64,000 bases of DNA from Lentibacillus salicampi (GTDB taxonomy: Bacteria; Bacillota; Bacilli; Bacillales; Amphibacillaceae). Positions 30,306 to 39,217 of this stretch are shown in pieces (the first letter of the stretch is position 1; every line of letters begins with the position of its first letter). The notes under the pieces were generated by a model that had not been told where the DNA came from, did not search any database, and saw only the letters and a list, made by a program, of their open reading frames with translations. The translations under genes were made by a program, and so were the position numbers. The stretch is from positions 372,001-436,000 of the forward strand of contig NZ_SRHY01000001.1 of NCBI RefSeq assembly GCF_004565465.1, read 5' to 3'.

Positions 30306-31259
30306 ATGCATCATCGCTTTCGATTGTTTGTACATATAGGGGTATTTGTTCTGCTTGTCGCAATTTCGTTTGATTTTACGTATAAGCCGTTTGAAATGAA
30401 TGAATCCGCAACATTTTCCAGTGTGGTCAGCGATGTCACGAAGGATCCGCTGTATGAAGAGATACAGAGGAAAAGTGCGGAATACGAGGAAGCACCTGAA
30501 AACGCTGTTATTGATAAAGTCTGGAAAAAGATACCCGGCCGTAATGGTGTGAAGGTGAATATTGATAAATCATATGAAAAAATGAAAAAGCATGAAACAT
30601 TTGACGAGTCGCTGCTTGTGTTTGAACAAATTCCTCCCGAAAAAACCGTGGATGATTTACCCGCTGCCCCAATTTACCGTGGGCACCCGGATAAAGATAT
30701 GGTTTCATTCCTAATTAATGTATCATGGGGAACAGAACACATCCCAGCCATCCTGAATATTTTAAAGGAACACCATGTAAAAGCCACTTTTTTTGTTGAA
30801 GGAAAATGGGCCATGAAAAATACGGATACCGTTAAAATGATTCATGATCAAGGCCATGTAATTGGAAATCATGCCTATGATCACCCGGTTATGTCACGCC
30901 TGTCCAAACAGGATACACTCGAACAAATAAGCCGGACCAATGAAATACTTGAAGCTATTACGAGTGAAACGCCTCGTTGGTTTGCTCCGCCAAGCGGTGA
31001 TTTTAATGATCAAGTAGTCGAAGCAGCAGCTGATCAGGATATGCAAACGATTCTCTGGAGTGTCGATACCATTGATTGGAAGAATCCATCTGTTTCTGTT
31101 ATGATGAATCGGGTGAACAGCAATATTCATCCCGGTGCCATGTTGTTAATGCATCCAACTTCTCCAATAGTAGAGGGACTGGATTCACTGATTAAAAATA
31201 TAAAAGAAAAAGGATATGAAATCGGAACTGTCAATTCGTTATTAAGTTCTGAAAGATGA
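30306..31259 (+). CDS. ylxY: YlxY-type polysaccharide deacetylase-like protein (probably catalytically impaired)
   Basis: A 317-residue exported or membrane-anchored protein: an N-terminal hydrophobic segment (about residues 5-22) is followed by a NodB-homology domain from about residue 130. The metal-binding motif HAYDHP, the APPSGDFN region and MHPT are present. The first catalytic motif, normally TFDDG, reads INVSWG and so lacks both aspartates, which I recall as a general trait of the YlxY group. The start is ATG 30306, 8 bases after AGGGGGG; ATG 30300 is an alternative. A repeat copy begins right after its stop. Confidence 0.85.
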   Translation: MHHRFRLFVHIGVFVLLVAISFDFTYKPFEMNESATFSSVVSDVTKDPLYEEIQRKSAEYEEAPENAVIDKVWKKIPGRNGVKVNIDKSYEKMKKHETFDESLLVFEQIPPEKTVDDLPAAPIYRGHPDKDMVSFLINVSWGTEHIPAILNILKEHHVKATFFVEGKWAMKNTDTVKMIHDQGHVIGNHAYDHPVMSRLSKQDTLEQISRTNEILEAITSETPRWFAPPSGDFNDQVVEAAADQDMQTILWSVDTIDWKNPSVSVMMNRVNSNIHPGAMLLMHPTSPIVEGLDSLIKNIKEKGYEIGTVNSLLSSER

Positions 31260-31261
31260 CG

Positions 31262-31448
31262 AAAAGTGCGTGTTCAAATAGGAGGATGAAAAGGACCGGC
31301 AGGCTAAATGCTTGCGGCAATGACGGACGCCTGCATTAGTATGTCTCCTCGCACGTCGTGGTGTCTTCTGTACCCGCCATAGCCTGGAGAGTATAGTAGA
31401 AGAGCTCCTATCGATGCGTCATTTCACTGGACTATTTGAACAACCTCT
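31262..31448 (-). repeat. Interspersed repeat copy (187 bp, reverse orientation) between ylxY and mlpA
   Basis: It reads AAAAGTGCGTGTTCAAA (31262-31278) at one end and TTTGAACAACCTCT (to 31448) at the other, i.e. the same ends as the copy after polC but in reverse. The middle (GGCTATGGCGGGTACA as seen on the minus strand, and ACGACGTGCGAGGAGAC) differs in length from the other copies. It begins within three bases of the ylxY stop. Confidence 0.75.
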
Positions 31449-31481
31449 AAAAACGTAGATAAGGATTTAGGAGGAAATACA

Positions 31482-32711
31482 TTGGTAGAAAAGCATACGA
31501 GTGAAAACGGACTGCGGATCGTTTCAGAAAGTATACCAGCTGTCCGGTCTGTCACAATCGGTATATGGGTGAAGACTGGCTCACGCAATGAGACCGAAGA
31601 AATAAATGGTATTTCACATTTTTTGGAGCATATGTTTTTTAAGGGGACCAACACCAGATCTCCTCAGGATATTGCTGAAGCATTTGATGCAATTGGTGGG
31701 CAGGTCAATGCGTTTACGTCAAAAGAGTATACATGTTTTTATGCAAAAGTAATGGATACACATAAAGAAGAAGCATTGGAGATACTGGCTGACATGTTTT
31801 TCAATTCTTCTTTTGATGAGGAAGAAATGGAACGTGAGAAAAAAGTCGTTTTAGAGGAAATTAAAATGTATGAAGATACCCCGGACGATATTGTCCATGA
31901 TATTCTGGCGCGCGCATCGTTCGGTGACCATCCATTGGGTTACCCAATACTGGGAACCGAAAAACAATTGAAGTCATTTACCCCGGATACATTAAGGAAT
32001 TATATCAATGAGCATTATACACCTGAAAATGTGGTTGTTTCGGTTGCCGGCAATGTGGATGACTCCTTTATGCAGACAGTAGAAAGCTATTTTAACGGGT
32101 TTCAAACAAACGCCGGGTATGTAGAAGTTGAGAAGCCGGCATTTTTAGGCAATCAAATTGAGCGTCATAAGGACACAGAGCAGGCGCATTTATGCCTGGG
32201 TTATAAAGGTTTGCCGGTAGACGATGAAAACATGTACAGTCTGATTATTTTAAACAACGTCTTGGGCGGCAGTATGAGTTCACGGCTTTTTCAAGAAGTC
32301 CGGGAAAAACAGGGGCTGGCATACGCTGTTTTCTCATATCATGCATCATTTTTGGATAACGGCTTATTAACGATCTATGCCGGTACCGGAAAAGAACAGC
32401 TGCCGCAACTAAAAGATATCATTAGCAGAACGGTTGAAGATGTCATCCAAAATGGGCTAACGGATAAAGAATTGAGAAACAGCAAGGAACAATTGAAAGG
32501 GAATCTGATGCTGAGCCTGGAAAGTACCAGCAGCCGGATGAGCCGCAATGGAAGAAATGAATTACTGTTAAACAAACATCGTTCGATGGATGACATGATT
32601 ACAGAGATTGATGCGGTTGACCATGAAAAAATGCAGCATGTCATTGACTCTGCATTTCAGTATGCACCATCAAGTGCTCTCATTGCACCGGAGACGAGTT
32701 CTCAAGCATAG
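31482..32711 (+). CDS. mlpA: M16-family zinc protease MlpA (YmxG)
   Basis: A 409-residue M16 (pitrilysin/processing peptidase-like) metallopeptidase. The inverted zinc motif HFLEH is at about residue 47, with the distal glutamate region around EEEMEREKKVVLEEIKMYEDTPDD near 125. The second, inactive M16 half (LGGSMSSRLFQEVREKQGLAYAVFSY) follows. In B. subtilis this gene is ymxG/mlpA, reported as affecting extracellular protease levels. The start is TTG 31482 after TTAGGAGGAAA. Confidence 0.93.
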   Translation: MVEKHTSENGLRIVSESIPAVRSVTIGIWVKTGSRNETEEINGISHFLEHMFFKGTNTRSPQDIAEAFDAIGGQVNAFTSKEYTCFYAKVMDTHKEEALEILADMFFNSSFDEEEMEREKKVVLEEIKMYEDTPDDIVHDILARASFGDHPLGYPILGTEKQLKSFTPDTLRNYINEHYTPENVVVSVAGNVDDSFMQTVESYFNGFQTNAGYVEVEKPAFLGNQIERHKDTEQAHLCLGYKGLPVDDENMYSLIILNNVLGGSMSSRLFQEVREKQGLAYAVFSYHASFLDNGLLTIYAGTGKEQLPQLKDIISRTVEDVIQNGLTDKELRNSKEQLKGNLMLSLESTSSRMSRNGRNELLLNKHRSMDDMITEIDAVDHEKMQHVIDSAFQYAPSSALIAPETSSQA

Positions 32712-32767
32712 TTTCGAACCCCTGATCATATATATGTGTAAAACGGGTTATCTTGGGGGCGTTTTTG

Positions 32768-33010
32768 TTGCGTTATAAGGACATTAGTTCCAAGGAGATC
32801 GTTGATGTCAATCAGGGAGCGCGACTTGGTGTGCTGGGTCAGACAGATCTTGAAATCGATGAAAAAACCGGACAAATTGAATCTTTTATTATACCGAATT
32901 ATAAATGGTTCGGTCTGAAGAAAGAAGGTGCCGAAACGAAAATTAGATGGCGATCGATCCGGAAAATCGGCGAAGATATGATCATGATTGAACCACATGA
33001 TTACACGTAA
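32768..33010 (+). CDS. ymxH: PRC-barrel protein YlmC/YmxH family
   Basis: An 80-residue PRC-barrel domain protein. Motifs: KEIVDVNQGARLGVLGQTDLEIDEKTGQIESFIIP, WFGLKKEG and IRWRSIRKIGEDMIMIE. The YlmC/YmxH family is found throughout spore formers and has no settled function; its place beside the sporulation genes dpaAB is conserved. TTG 32768 is taken since GGGGGC (32755-32760) precedes it by 7 bases; a TTG at 32753 overlaps that site. Confidence 0.85.
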   Translation: MRYKDISSKEIVDVNQGARLGVLGQTDLEIDEKTGQIESFIIPNYKWFGLKKEGAETKIRWRSIRKIGEDMIMIEPHDYT

Positions 33011-33039
33011 TAAATTGGATAGAAGAGCTTTTAAACGAA

Positions 33040-33076
33040 GGCTGGTGTCATATTTTTATGATGCCGGTCTTTTTTT
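33040..33076 (+). terminator. Terminator after ymxH
   Basis: GGCTGGTGTCAT pairs with ATGATGCCGGTC (several wobble pairs), followed by seven T. Confidence 0.7.
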
Positions 33077-33088
33077 GTTTTGATAATC

Positions 33089-33115
33089 ACTAACTTGTAA
33101 TAAACACATAAACTA
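33089..33115 (+). promoter_or_regulatory. Putative sigma-K promoter for dpaAB
   Basis: AC (33089-33090), a 16-base spacer and CATAAACTA (33107-33115) match the sigma-K pattern (AC, 15-16 bp, CATAnnnTA) with a perfect -10. In B. subtilis the spoVF (dpaAB) operon is under sigma-K in the mother cell, which agrees. Confidence 0.6.
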
Positions 33116-33163
33116 TTTTGAACACCTATTCAGAAGAAGGAGTACGGAGGGATTTTTTCAGTC

Positions 33164-34051
33164 ATGACGCAACAAATTGCTGTAATAGGCGGTGATGCAC
33201 GCTACCTGGAATTGATACGCCAGCTGCAGGCATTGCCTGACACCACGATTTCATTAGTAGGTTTTGACAAACTGGAGCAAGGATTTACCGGATTAAACCA
33301 AACCGACTTTGCCGATTTGGAACAGAGGAAGATGGATGCGATTATTTTACCTATCACAGGGACAGATTCCGAAGGCTATGTGGAAACCGTATTTTCAGAT
33401 CAGACCATTCAACTGACAAGCGAATGGTTTGATGGATTAAATGATACAGCGGTTGTTTTTACCGGCATTTCGAATCAGTATCTGGATGCTGTGAGTGAAG
33501 CGTCAAATGTAGAACTCATTCTGTTATTAAGCCGGGATGATGTGGCGATTTATAATTCGATTCCGACAGCTGAGGGAATGATTATGATGGCCATCGAACA
33601 TACGGATTATACGATTCATTCGTCCCGGGTGATGGTTGTGGGATTTGGCCGGGTCGGCAATACAGTGGCCAATAAATTTGCAGCACTTGGGGCGAAGGTT
33701 TCCGTTTGTGCCAAAAGTATTATGGATTTGGCCAGGATTACCGAACTGGGACATACCGCTATTCCGTTTGATCAATTGCATAACTATACAAGTGAATGCG
33801 ATTTATTAATTAATACAGTCCCGGCACAGGTTGTTACGAAGGATGCTATTCAACATCTCCCGCCACATGGGATTATTTTTGATCTCGCCTCTAACCCTGG
33901 CGGTACTGATTTTGATTATGCCAAGCAGCGAGGTATTAAAGCGATTTTGGCTAAAAGCCTGCCAGGTATTGTCGCTCCGAAAACCTCCGGAAAAATCCTG
34001 GCCGATGTGATTAAACAATTGTTGCTTGAACGAGAGGAGAAGATAAGATGA
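33164..34051 (+). CDS. dpaA: Dipicolinate synthase subunit A
   Basis: DpaA (SpoVFA), 295 residues, forms with DpaB the enzyme that oxidises dihydrodipicolinate to dipicolinic acid, the major spore-core solute. It has an N-terminal domain (IAVIGGDARYLELIRQL) and a Rossmann domain with GFGRVGNTVANKFAALGAKVSV near residue 162, followed by FDLASNPGGTDF and the LPGIVAPKTSGKI segment. It overlaps dpaB by ATGA. The gene shows that the organism makes true endospores. Confidence 0.95.
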   Translation: MTQQIAVIGGDARYLELIRQLQALPDTTISLVGFDKLEQGFTGLNQTDFADLEQRKMDAIILPITGTDSEGYVETVFSDQTIQLTSEWFDGLNDTAVVFTGISNQYLDAVSEASNVELILLLSRDDVAIYNSIPTAEGMIMMAIEHTDYTIHSSRVMVVGFGRVGNTVANKFAALGAKVSVCAKSIMDLARITELGHTAIPFDQLHNYTSECDLLINTVPAQVVTKDAIQHLPPHGIIFDLASNPGGTDFDYAKQRGIKAILAKSLPGIVAPKTSGKILADVIKQLLLEREEKIR

Positions 34052-34653
34052 CATTAGAAGGAAAACGGATCGGATTTGGCGTAACCGGTTCACACTGCAC
34101 ATATGAGAAAACTTTTCCACAGCTGGAGAAACTGATGGAGGCCGGAGCAGATGTTATACCAGTTGTGTCCTATACGGTGCAGAATACGGATACCAAATTC
34201 GGGAAGGCGGATGACCATGTCGCTAGAATTGAGTCCATTACCGGAAAACGTGCGATTAAGACCATCCCTGAGGCAGAACCGCTGGGGCCCGCACTACCGT
34301 TGGATTGCATGGTTGTTGCACCGTTAACCGGGAACTCCATGAGCAAGCTCGCCAATGCGTTGACAGATACTCCCGTTTTGATGGCTGTGAAGGCAACAAT
34401 ACGAAATCAAAGCCCGATTGTACTGGGCATATCGACGAATGATGCGCTAGGCTTAAACGGTGTTAACCTGATGCGGCTGATGACAAGTAAATTCTTTTAC
34501 TTTATACCTTATGGGCAGGATGACCCGTATAAAAAACCCAATTCACTCGTTTCCAATATGGATTTACTCTCTGATACCATTGAGTCGGCATTAAACGATC
34601 AACAACTTCAGCCCGTGATTATTCCTCATAAAGATGATAATATGATAGAATAA
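34048..34653 (+). CDS. dpaB: Dipicolinate synthase subunit B
   Basis: DpaB (SpoVFB), 201 residues, is the flavoprotein subunit of dipicolinate synthase, of the FMN-binding UbiX/Dfp-like fold. Seen: IGFGVTGSHCTYEKTFPQLEKLMEAGADV, MVVAPLTGNSMSKLANALTDTPVLMAVKATIRNQ and PIVLGISTNDALGLNGVNLMRLM. It starts within the end of dpaA and precedes asd and dapG, enzymes that supply its dihydrodipicolinate precursor pathway. Confidence 0.95.
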   Translation: MTLEGKRIGFGVTGSHCTYEKTFPQLEKLMEAGADVIPVVSYTVQNTDTKFGKADDHVARIESITGKRAIKTIPEAEPLGPALPLDCMVVAPLTGNSMSKLANALTDTPVLMAVKATIRNQSPIVLGISTNDALGLNGVNLMRLMTSKFFYFIPYGQDDPYKKPNSLVSNMDLLSDTIESALNDQQLQPVIIPHKDDNMIE

Positions 34654-34687
34654 GTGAAAATAATCTTTTAGCGAGGTGTCATACGGA

Positions 34688-35734
34688 ATGGCAGAAAATA
34701 ATCCAGTTAATGTTGCAGTAGTTGGTGCTACCGGAGCCGTCGGAGAAAAAATCATCAAGCTGCTGGAAAATAAGGACTTTCCGGTGAAGGAACTGAAATT
34801 GCTGTCCTCACAACGGTCAGCGGGCAAAAAGGTTTTTTTTAATAATCAGGAATTGACGGTAGAAGAAGCTAAACCGGAAAGTTTCGATCATATAGATGTT
34901 GCTCTGTTCTCGGCTGGTGGATCTGTTTCTAAAAAGTTAGCTCCGGAAGCAGTGAAACGCGGTGCGGTTGTTGTTGATAATACGAGTGCATACAGAATGG
35001 CTGAAGATGTACCATTGGTTGTGCCTGAAGTAAACGAATCAGACATTCAATCACATAACGGTATTATTGCAAATCCAAACTGTTCCACAATTCAAATGGT
35101 AGCGGCTTTGAAACCTATTCAGGAAGCATTTGGATTGAGCCGTGTTATTGTATCCACCTATCAGGCGGTATCCGGTGCAGGAAACCAGGCAAACGAGGAA
35201 TTGAGCAACCAGACAAAGCAATATTTGAACAATGAAGAGATGACCTCAGAGCTGCTGCCTGTCAAAGGGGATGAAAAACATTACCCGATTGCCTTTAACG
35301 CACTTCCGCAAATCGATGTGTTTCAGGATAATGGCTATACATTTGAGGAAATGAAAATGATTAATGAATCTAAAAAAATCCTTCACGCCCAGGATTTAGC
35401 TATCGCAGCAACTTGCGTCAGGCTGCCGTTTTTCACGTCGCATGCAGAAAGTGTTTATGTCGATGTTGAACAGGACGGTTTAACAGTGGAGGATATATGG
35501 GATGTATTAAAAGGAGCTGAGGGTGTCACGCTTCAAGACGACCCGGGTACGCAAACATACCCGACGCCGCTGAGTGCATCCAATCAGGAAGATGTGTTTG
35601 TCGGGCGTGTCCGTCAAGACCTCGATCATGATAAAGGCTTCCATTTGTGGGTTGTGTCTGATAATCTGATCAAGGGTGCTGCATGGAATACCATTCAAAT
35701 TGCAGAACGTTTAATTACCAATAAATGGCTTTAG
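34688..35734 (+). CDS. asd: Aspartate-semialdehyde dehydrogenase
   Basis: Asd, 348 residues, reduces aspartyl phosphate to aspartate semialdehyde with NADPH, the step shared by lysine, DAP, dipicolinate, threonine and methionine synthesis. Motifs: VAVVGATGAVGEKIIKLL, SAGGSVSKKLAPEA, the catalytic cysteine in IIANPNCSTIQMVAALKP (near residue 130), and STYQAVSGAGNQ. ATG 34688 gives the normal length; the upstream GTG 34676 overlaps the ribosome site GCGAGG. Confidence 0.97.
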   Translation: MAENNPVNVAVVGATGAVGEKIIKLLENKDFPVKELKLLSSQRSAGKKVFFNNQELTVEEAKPESFDHIDVALFSAGGSVSKKLAPEAVKRGAVVVDNTSAYRMAEDVPLVVPEVNESDIQSHNGIIANPNCSTIQMVAALKPIQEAFGLSRVIVSTYQAVSGAGNQANEELSNQTKQYLNNEEMTSELLPVKGDEKHYPIAFNALPQIDVFQDNGYTFEEMKMINESKKILHAQDLAIAATCVRLPFFTSHAESVYVDVEQDGLTVEDIWDVLKGAEGVTLQDDPGTQTYPTPLSASNQEDVFVGRVRQDLDHDKGFHLWVVSDNLIKGAAWNTIQIAERLITNKWL

Positions 35735-35748
35735 ATAGAGGTGGTACA

Positions 35749-36981
35749 ATGCAGCTATTAGTCCAAAAATTTGGTGGAACTTCTGTTCAGACAGAAGAAA
35801 ACCGCTCTCATGTTATCCGACACATTAAAAATGCCCTCATGAACAATTATAAGATAGTCGTCGTTGTATCTGCTTTAGGACGAAAACCTGCACCCTATGC
35901 AACTGATTCGTTGCTGGATTTGGTTGATTTTCCGAAAAATTATAATTCCAACCGTGAACTGGATATACTCATGTCGTGTGGTGAGACAATCGCATCGGTT
36001 GTTTTATCAAATGAGCTGCAAAAAAGTCATATCAATGCCACTGCTCTGACAGGGGCACAGGCAGGCTTCATTACAAATGATGATTTCAACCAGGCGAAAA
36101 TCAAAGAAGTCAAGCCGGACCGTGTGCTTCAAGAATTCGAGGATCATGACGTCGTAGTTGTGGCTGGTTTTCAGGGGCAAACAACTGAGGGTGAAATGAC
36201 AACGATTGGGAGAGGTGGCAGTGACACAACTGCTGCTGCCATAGGAGCTGCTGTAAACGCGGAACGGATCGAAGTTTTCACCGATGTTAACGGCATTATG
36301 ACCGCTGATCCGAGCATGGTTTCATCAGCAAGGCCGCTGGATATTGTTACCTATACGGAAATATGCAACCTTGCTTATCAAGGCGCCAAGGTTATCCATC
36401 CAAGGGCTGTGGAAATTGCGATGCAAGCAAAAATACCCATGCGTGTGCGGTCAACGTATGTTGAGGATGAAGGAACGCTGATTACCGCATCCAGGGTTCA
36501 AGAGAAGGGTACAGATATTCCGGATCGCCTGATTACCGGCATTGCCCATATGGCTTCCATAACACAAATTAGTGTCCAGACGAAAGAGGAAACACACCGG
36601 CTGCAGTCGGAAGTTTTTAAAGCCATGGCTGAAGCGGGCATTTCCGTGGACTTTATTAACATTTCCCCAACTGGAGTCCTTTACACTGTTCCGGATACGC
36701 ATGCGGAAAAAGCTGTACACATTTTAAAAACGCTGGGCTTTTACCCGGAAATCACCGAAAACTGTGCCAAAGTTTCTGCGGTTGGTGCAGGGATGACCGG
36801 TGTCCCGGGTGTCGCATCAAAAATCGTCCAATCGCTGACAAATGCCGGGGTTCAAATATTACAATCAGCAGACAGCCATACAACCATTTGGGTGCTTATT
36901 CACGAGAAAGATTTAAAACCGGCAGTCAATGCCTTACATGATGTTTTTACCTTAAATACTGCGGATAAAAACCCTGTATAG
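35749..36981 (+). CDS. dapG: Aspartate kinase I (DAP-regulated type)
   Basis: An aspartokinase of 410 residues with the kinase motif VQKFGGTSVQTEENR at the N-terminus, GRGGSDTTAAAIGAAVNAERIEVFTDVNGIMTADP near 170-205, and two ACT regulatory domains after residue 270. In B. subtilis the isozyme at this place, DapG, is inhibited by meso-DAP and serves the DAP/dipicolinate branch. ATG 35749 follows AGAGGTGG; the in-frame ATG 35725 lies within the end of asd and is rejected. Confidence 0.95.
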   Translation: MQLLVQKFGGTSVQTEENRSHVIRHIKNALMNNYKIVVVVSALGRKPAPYATDSLLDLVDFPKNYNSNRELDILMSCGETIASVVLSNELQKSHINATALTGAQAGFITNDDFNQAKIKEVKPDRVLQEFEDHDVVVVAGFQGQTTEGEMTTIGRGGSDTTAAAIGAAVNAERIEVFTDVNGIMTADPSMVSSARPLDIVTYTEICNLAYQGAKVIHPRAVEIAMQAKIPMRVRSTYVEDEGTLITASRVQEKGTDIPDRLITGIAHMASITQISVQTKEETHRLQSEVFKAMAEAGISVDFINISPTGVLYTVPDTHAEKAVHILKTLGFYPEITENCAKVSAVGAGMTGVPGVASKIVQSLTNAGVQILQSADSHTTIWVLIHEKDLKPAVNALHDVFTLNTADKNPV

Positions 36982-37055
36982 CACTTGTGCAAAGAGACGA
37001 TCATGACTGGTTTTGCTTATTGTGTATGATTAATTAGATAAAGAAGGTGTTTATC

Positions 37056-37922
37056 ATGGACTTTGGTAAAGTATTAACAGCGATGGTGACGCCATTTGAT
37101 GCGAATGGACAGATTGATTTTGCCCAAACAACGGAACTGATTGAATATTTGCTGGACAATGGAAGTGAAGGGTTGGTTGTCGGCGGGACGACAGGTGAGT
37201 CACCGACACTTTCGAATGATGAAAAGATAGCTCTTTTCAGGCATACGGTAAAAATCGCCAATAATCGGGTGCCAGTAATTGCGGGCACAGGGAGCAACCA
37301 TACAGAAGCATCCATTACATTGACAAAAGCAGCAGAAGAAGCCGGTGCAGATGGTGTTATGCTCGTGGTCCCTTATTACAATAAACCAAACGAGGAGGGA
37401 CTTTATCAGCATTTCACGGCAATTGCTAAAGAGACAACACTTCCGGTGATGCTCTACAATATCCCTGGACGCTCTGTGGTCAAAATGAATGCAGACACCA
37501 TTGTTCGGTTAAGCGAAATCAATAATATCGTGGCTGTAAAAGAGGCAAGCGGGGACCTTGATCAGGTTTCGGAAATTATTGAACAGACATCAGATGATTT
37601 TCTTGTTTATAGTGGTGAGGACAGCATTACTCTGCCAATGCTTTCCCTTGGGTCTGATGGCGTTGTATCGGTGGCATCCCACGTGGCGGGAAATGAGATT
37701 CAGGATATGGTTCGTGCCTATCAGTCAGGTGATGTGACCACAGCAGCTTCCATGCACCGCAGACTGCTGCCGATCATGAAGGGTTTATTCGCGCAGCCCT
37801 CTCCCGTACCGGTTAAAACAGCACTGAACATGAAAGGAATTGATGTCGGCAGCGTTCGTCTGCCATTGGTTCCTCTGACGGATCCCGAAAAAGAAGCATT
37901 AAAAAATTTAATGCAATGTTAA
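37056..37922 (+). CDS. dapA: 4-hydroxy-tetrahydrodipicolinate synthase
   Basis: DapA, 288 residues, condenses pyruvate with aspartate semialdehyde, the committed step to DAP, lysine and dipicolinate. The TIM-barrel motifs are complete: VTPFDANGQIDF, GTTGESPTLSNDEK, YYNKPNEEGLYQHF, LYNIPGRSV (Tyr), and the Schiff-base lysine in VAVKEASGDL near residue 163. ATG 37056 follows AAGGTG. A perfect hairpin terminator follows its stop. Confidence 0.97.
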   Translation: MDFGKVLTAMVTPFDANGQIDFAQTTELIEYLLDNGSEGLVVGGTTGESPTLSNDEKIALFRHTVKIANNRVPVIAGTGSNHTEASITLTKAAEEAGADGVMLVVPYYNKPNEEGLYQHFTAIAKETTLPVMLYNIPGRSVVKMNADTIVRLSEINNIVAVKEASGDLDQVSEIIEQTSDDFLVYSGEDSITLPMLSLGSDGVVSVASHVAGNEIQDMVRAYQSGDVTTAASMHRRLLPIMKGLFAQPSPVPVKTALNMKGIDVGSVRLPLVPLTDPEKEALKNLMQC

Positions 37923-37923
37923 G

Positions 37924-37955
37924 AATATCGGCATTTTTTACTGCCGATATTTTTA
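37924..37955 (+). terminator. Terminator after dapA
   Basis: AATATCGGCA (37924-37933) pairs perfectly with TGCCGATATT (37942-37951), followed by TTTTA. It closes the dpaA-dapA cluster. Confidence 0.85.
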
Positions 37956-38049
37956 TGGATTCATTTGCATGGTTCATCCCCATAACGTTCATACTAAATG
38001 ACAGGTGTCATTCCAAATGGAAAAGTATGAAAAAAAGGAGTGTCCATAA

Positions 38050-38784
38050 ATGGAAAAGGATCCATCAAAGAAAGAGGATAAAAATCAGGAGGAGCAGGCC
38101 AACAATTCATCCCTGGTTCAAAAAATTCAGCAATTAGGTCAAAGCAATGTTCCGACAGCCCCTGATTCCAATACTCACGTGCTGTCGATTATCGGACAAG
38201 TTGAAGGACATGTGCAGCTGCCGGCACAAAACAAAACAACCAAATACGAACACTTGTTACCACAGCTTATAGCGGTTGAACAAAACCCTAAAATAGAAGG
38301 GCTGATTATCCTATTGAACACAGTCGGAGGGGACGTGGAAGCGGGACTTGCTTTATCTGAGATGATCGCCTCCATTTCCAAACCGACTGTTTCGATTGTT
38401 TTAGGGGGCGGACATTCGATTGGTGTACCAATCGCTGTTTCCGCGGATCATTCCTTTATAGCCCCAACGGCGACCATGACCATCCATCCAATTCGATTAA
38501 ATGGTTTAGTCATCGGCGTCCCGCAAACATTTGAATATATGGATAAGATGCAAGACAGAGTGATCGATTTTGTTGTCCAACACTCAGACATTGAAGAAGA
38601 AAAGTTTAAAGAGTTAATGTTTGCAAAAGGAAACCTGACTAGAGATATTGGAACGAACGTGATCGGAACGGACGCAGTTGAGTACGGATTAATCGACGGG
38701 GTAGGCGGTGTCAGCCATGCCATGCTTAAGTTAAATGAAATGATTGGAGATCATCAGGGACCGGAAGAACAGGTGATTCAGTAA
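38050..38784 (+). CDS. tepA: ClpP-like germination protease TepA
   Basis: A 244-residue protein of the ClpP/SppA-like clan. The Clp fold core is seen as [48 protein letters not shown] and the nucleophile segment [17 protein letters not shown] (Ser). TepA (YmfB) of B. subtilis helps degrade small acid-soluble spore proteins on germination, and the location before ylzJ and spoIIIE is conserved. An acidic, low-complexity N-terminal 25 residues precede the domain. AAGGAG lies before ATG 38050. Confidence 0.9.
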   Translation: MEKDPSKKEDKNQEEQANNSSLVQKIQQLGQSNVPTAPDSNTHVLSIIGQVEGHVQLPAQNKTTKYEHLLPQLIAVEQNPKIEGLIILLNTVGGDVEAGLALSEMIASISKPTVSIVLGGGHSIGVPIAVSADHSFIAPTATMTIHPIRLNGLVIGVPQTFEYMDKMQDRVIDFVVQHSDIEEEKFKELMFAKGNLTRDIGTNVIGTDAVEYGLIDGVGGVSHAMLKLNEMIGDHQGPEEQVIQ

Positions 38785-38987
38785 TGTTATACACCCCGTT
38801 ATCGATAACAGACATTTTCCCATCCTCAGAACAAGAATTTCAGAAACGGCAGTGTGTTTCCTATAATGGAAGACAGTTATATGTTGAAGAAATGGAGGAT
38901 GGCCAATTTCAGGTGTTACAATTGCTTTCCACTGACCCGCAGGATTTTATGAATGCTGACTTTATGCCGGGGACAATTTTGCGTTAA
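38784..38987 (+). CDS. ylzJ: YlzJ-like small protein
   Basis: A 67-residue protein beginning [15 protein letters not shown] and ending NADFMPGTILR, the conserved YlzJ pattern. It starts on the last base of the tepA stop codon, so translation is coupled. Its function is unknown; the tepA-ylzJ-spoIIIE order is typical of spore-forming Bacilli. Confidence 0.85.
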   Translation: MLYTPLSITDIFPSSEQEFQKRQCVSYNGRQLYVEEMEDGQFQVLQLLSTDPQDFMNADFMPGTILR

Positions 38988-39010
38988 TCAGCGCTAAACG
39001 TTGAAAACTG

Positions 39011-39024
39011 TGCTATAATGGAAC
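39011..39024 (+). promoter_or_regulatory. Extended -10 promoter candidate for spoIIIE
   Basis: TGCTATAATGGAAC, with a TGn extension and a perfect TATAAT (39014-39019). The same 14 bases occur before mutS at 63337-63350. No good -35 at 17 bases. Confidence 0.5.
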
Positions 39025-39127
39025 TAATTGTATAGAAAAAATTGGCTTTCAGTAAGGCTATTTTTTGTAGTGGGAGACTTCGTTTTTCTTATCATCTGGA
39101 ATCAGTTTTTCTGTGACGGTACAAGCA

Positions 39128-39151
39128 CCCTTGCCTGCTGTTTGGCAGGGG
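39128..39151 (+). terminator. CCCTTGCC/GGCAGGGG hairpin in the spoIIIE leader
   Basis: CCCTTGCC (39128-39135) pairs with GGCAGGGG (39144-39151). It lies between the promoter candidate and the spoIIIE start and so could act as an attenuator. The following bases (TTTGCTG) have only a short T-run. Confidence 0.45.
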
Positions 39152-39217
39152 TTTGCTGTTACAGGGGAACGACAACATTTTAAAAACATCATGTCTATGG
39201 CAAGTGAGGTGATTCGT

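Noticed and set aside
37916-38137. Open frame overlapping the dapA end and tepA start
   Set aside because: It reads through the dapA terminator and out of frame into tepA; a chance frame.
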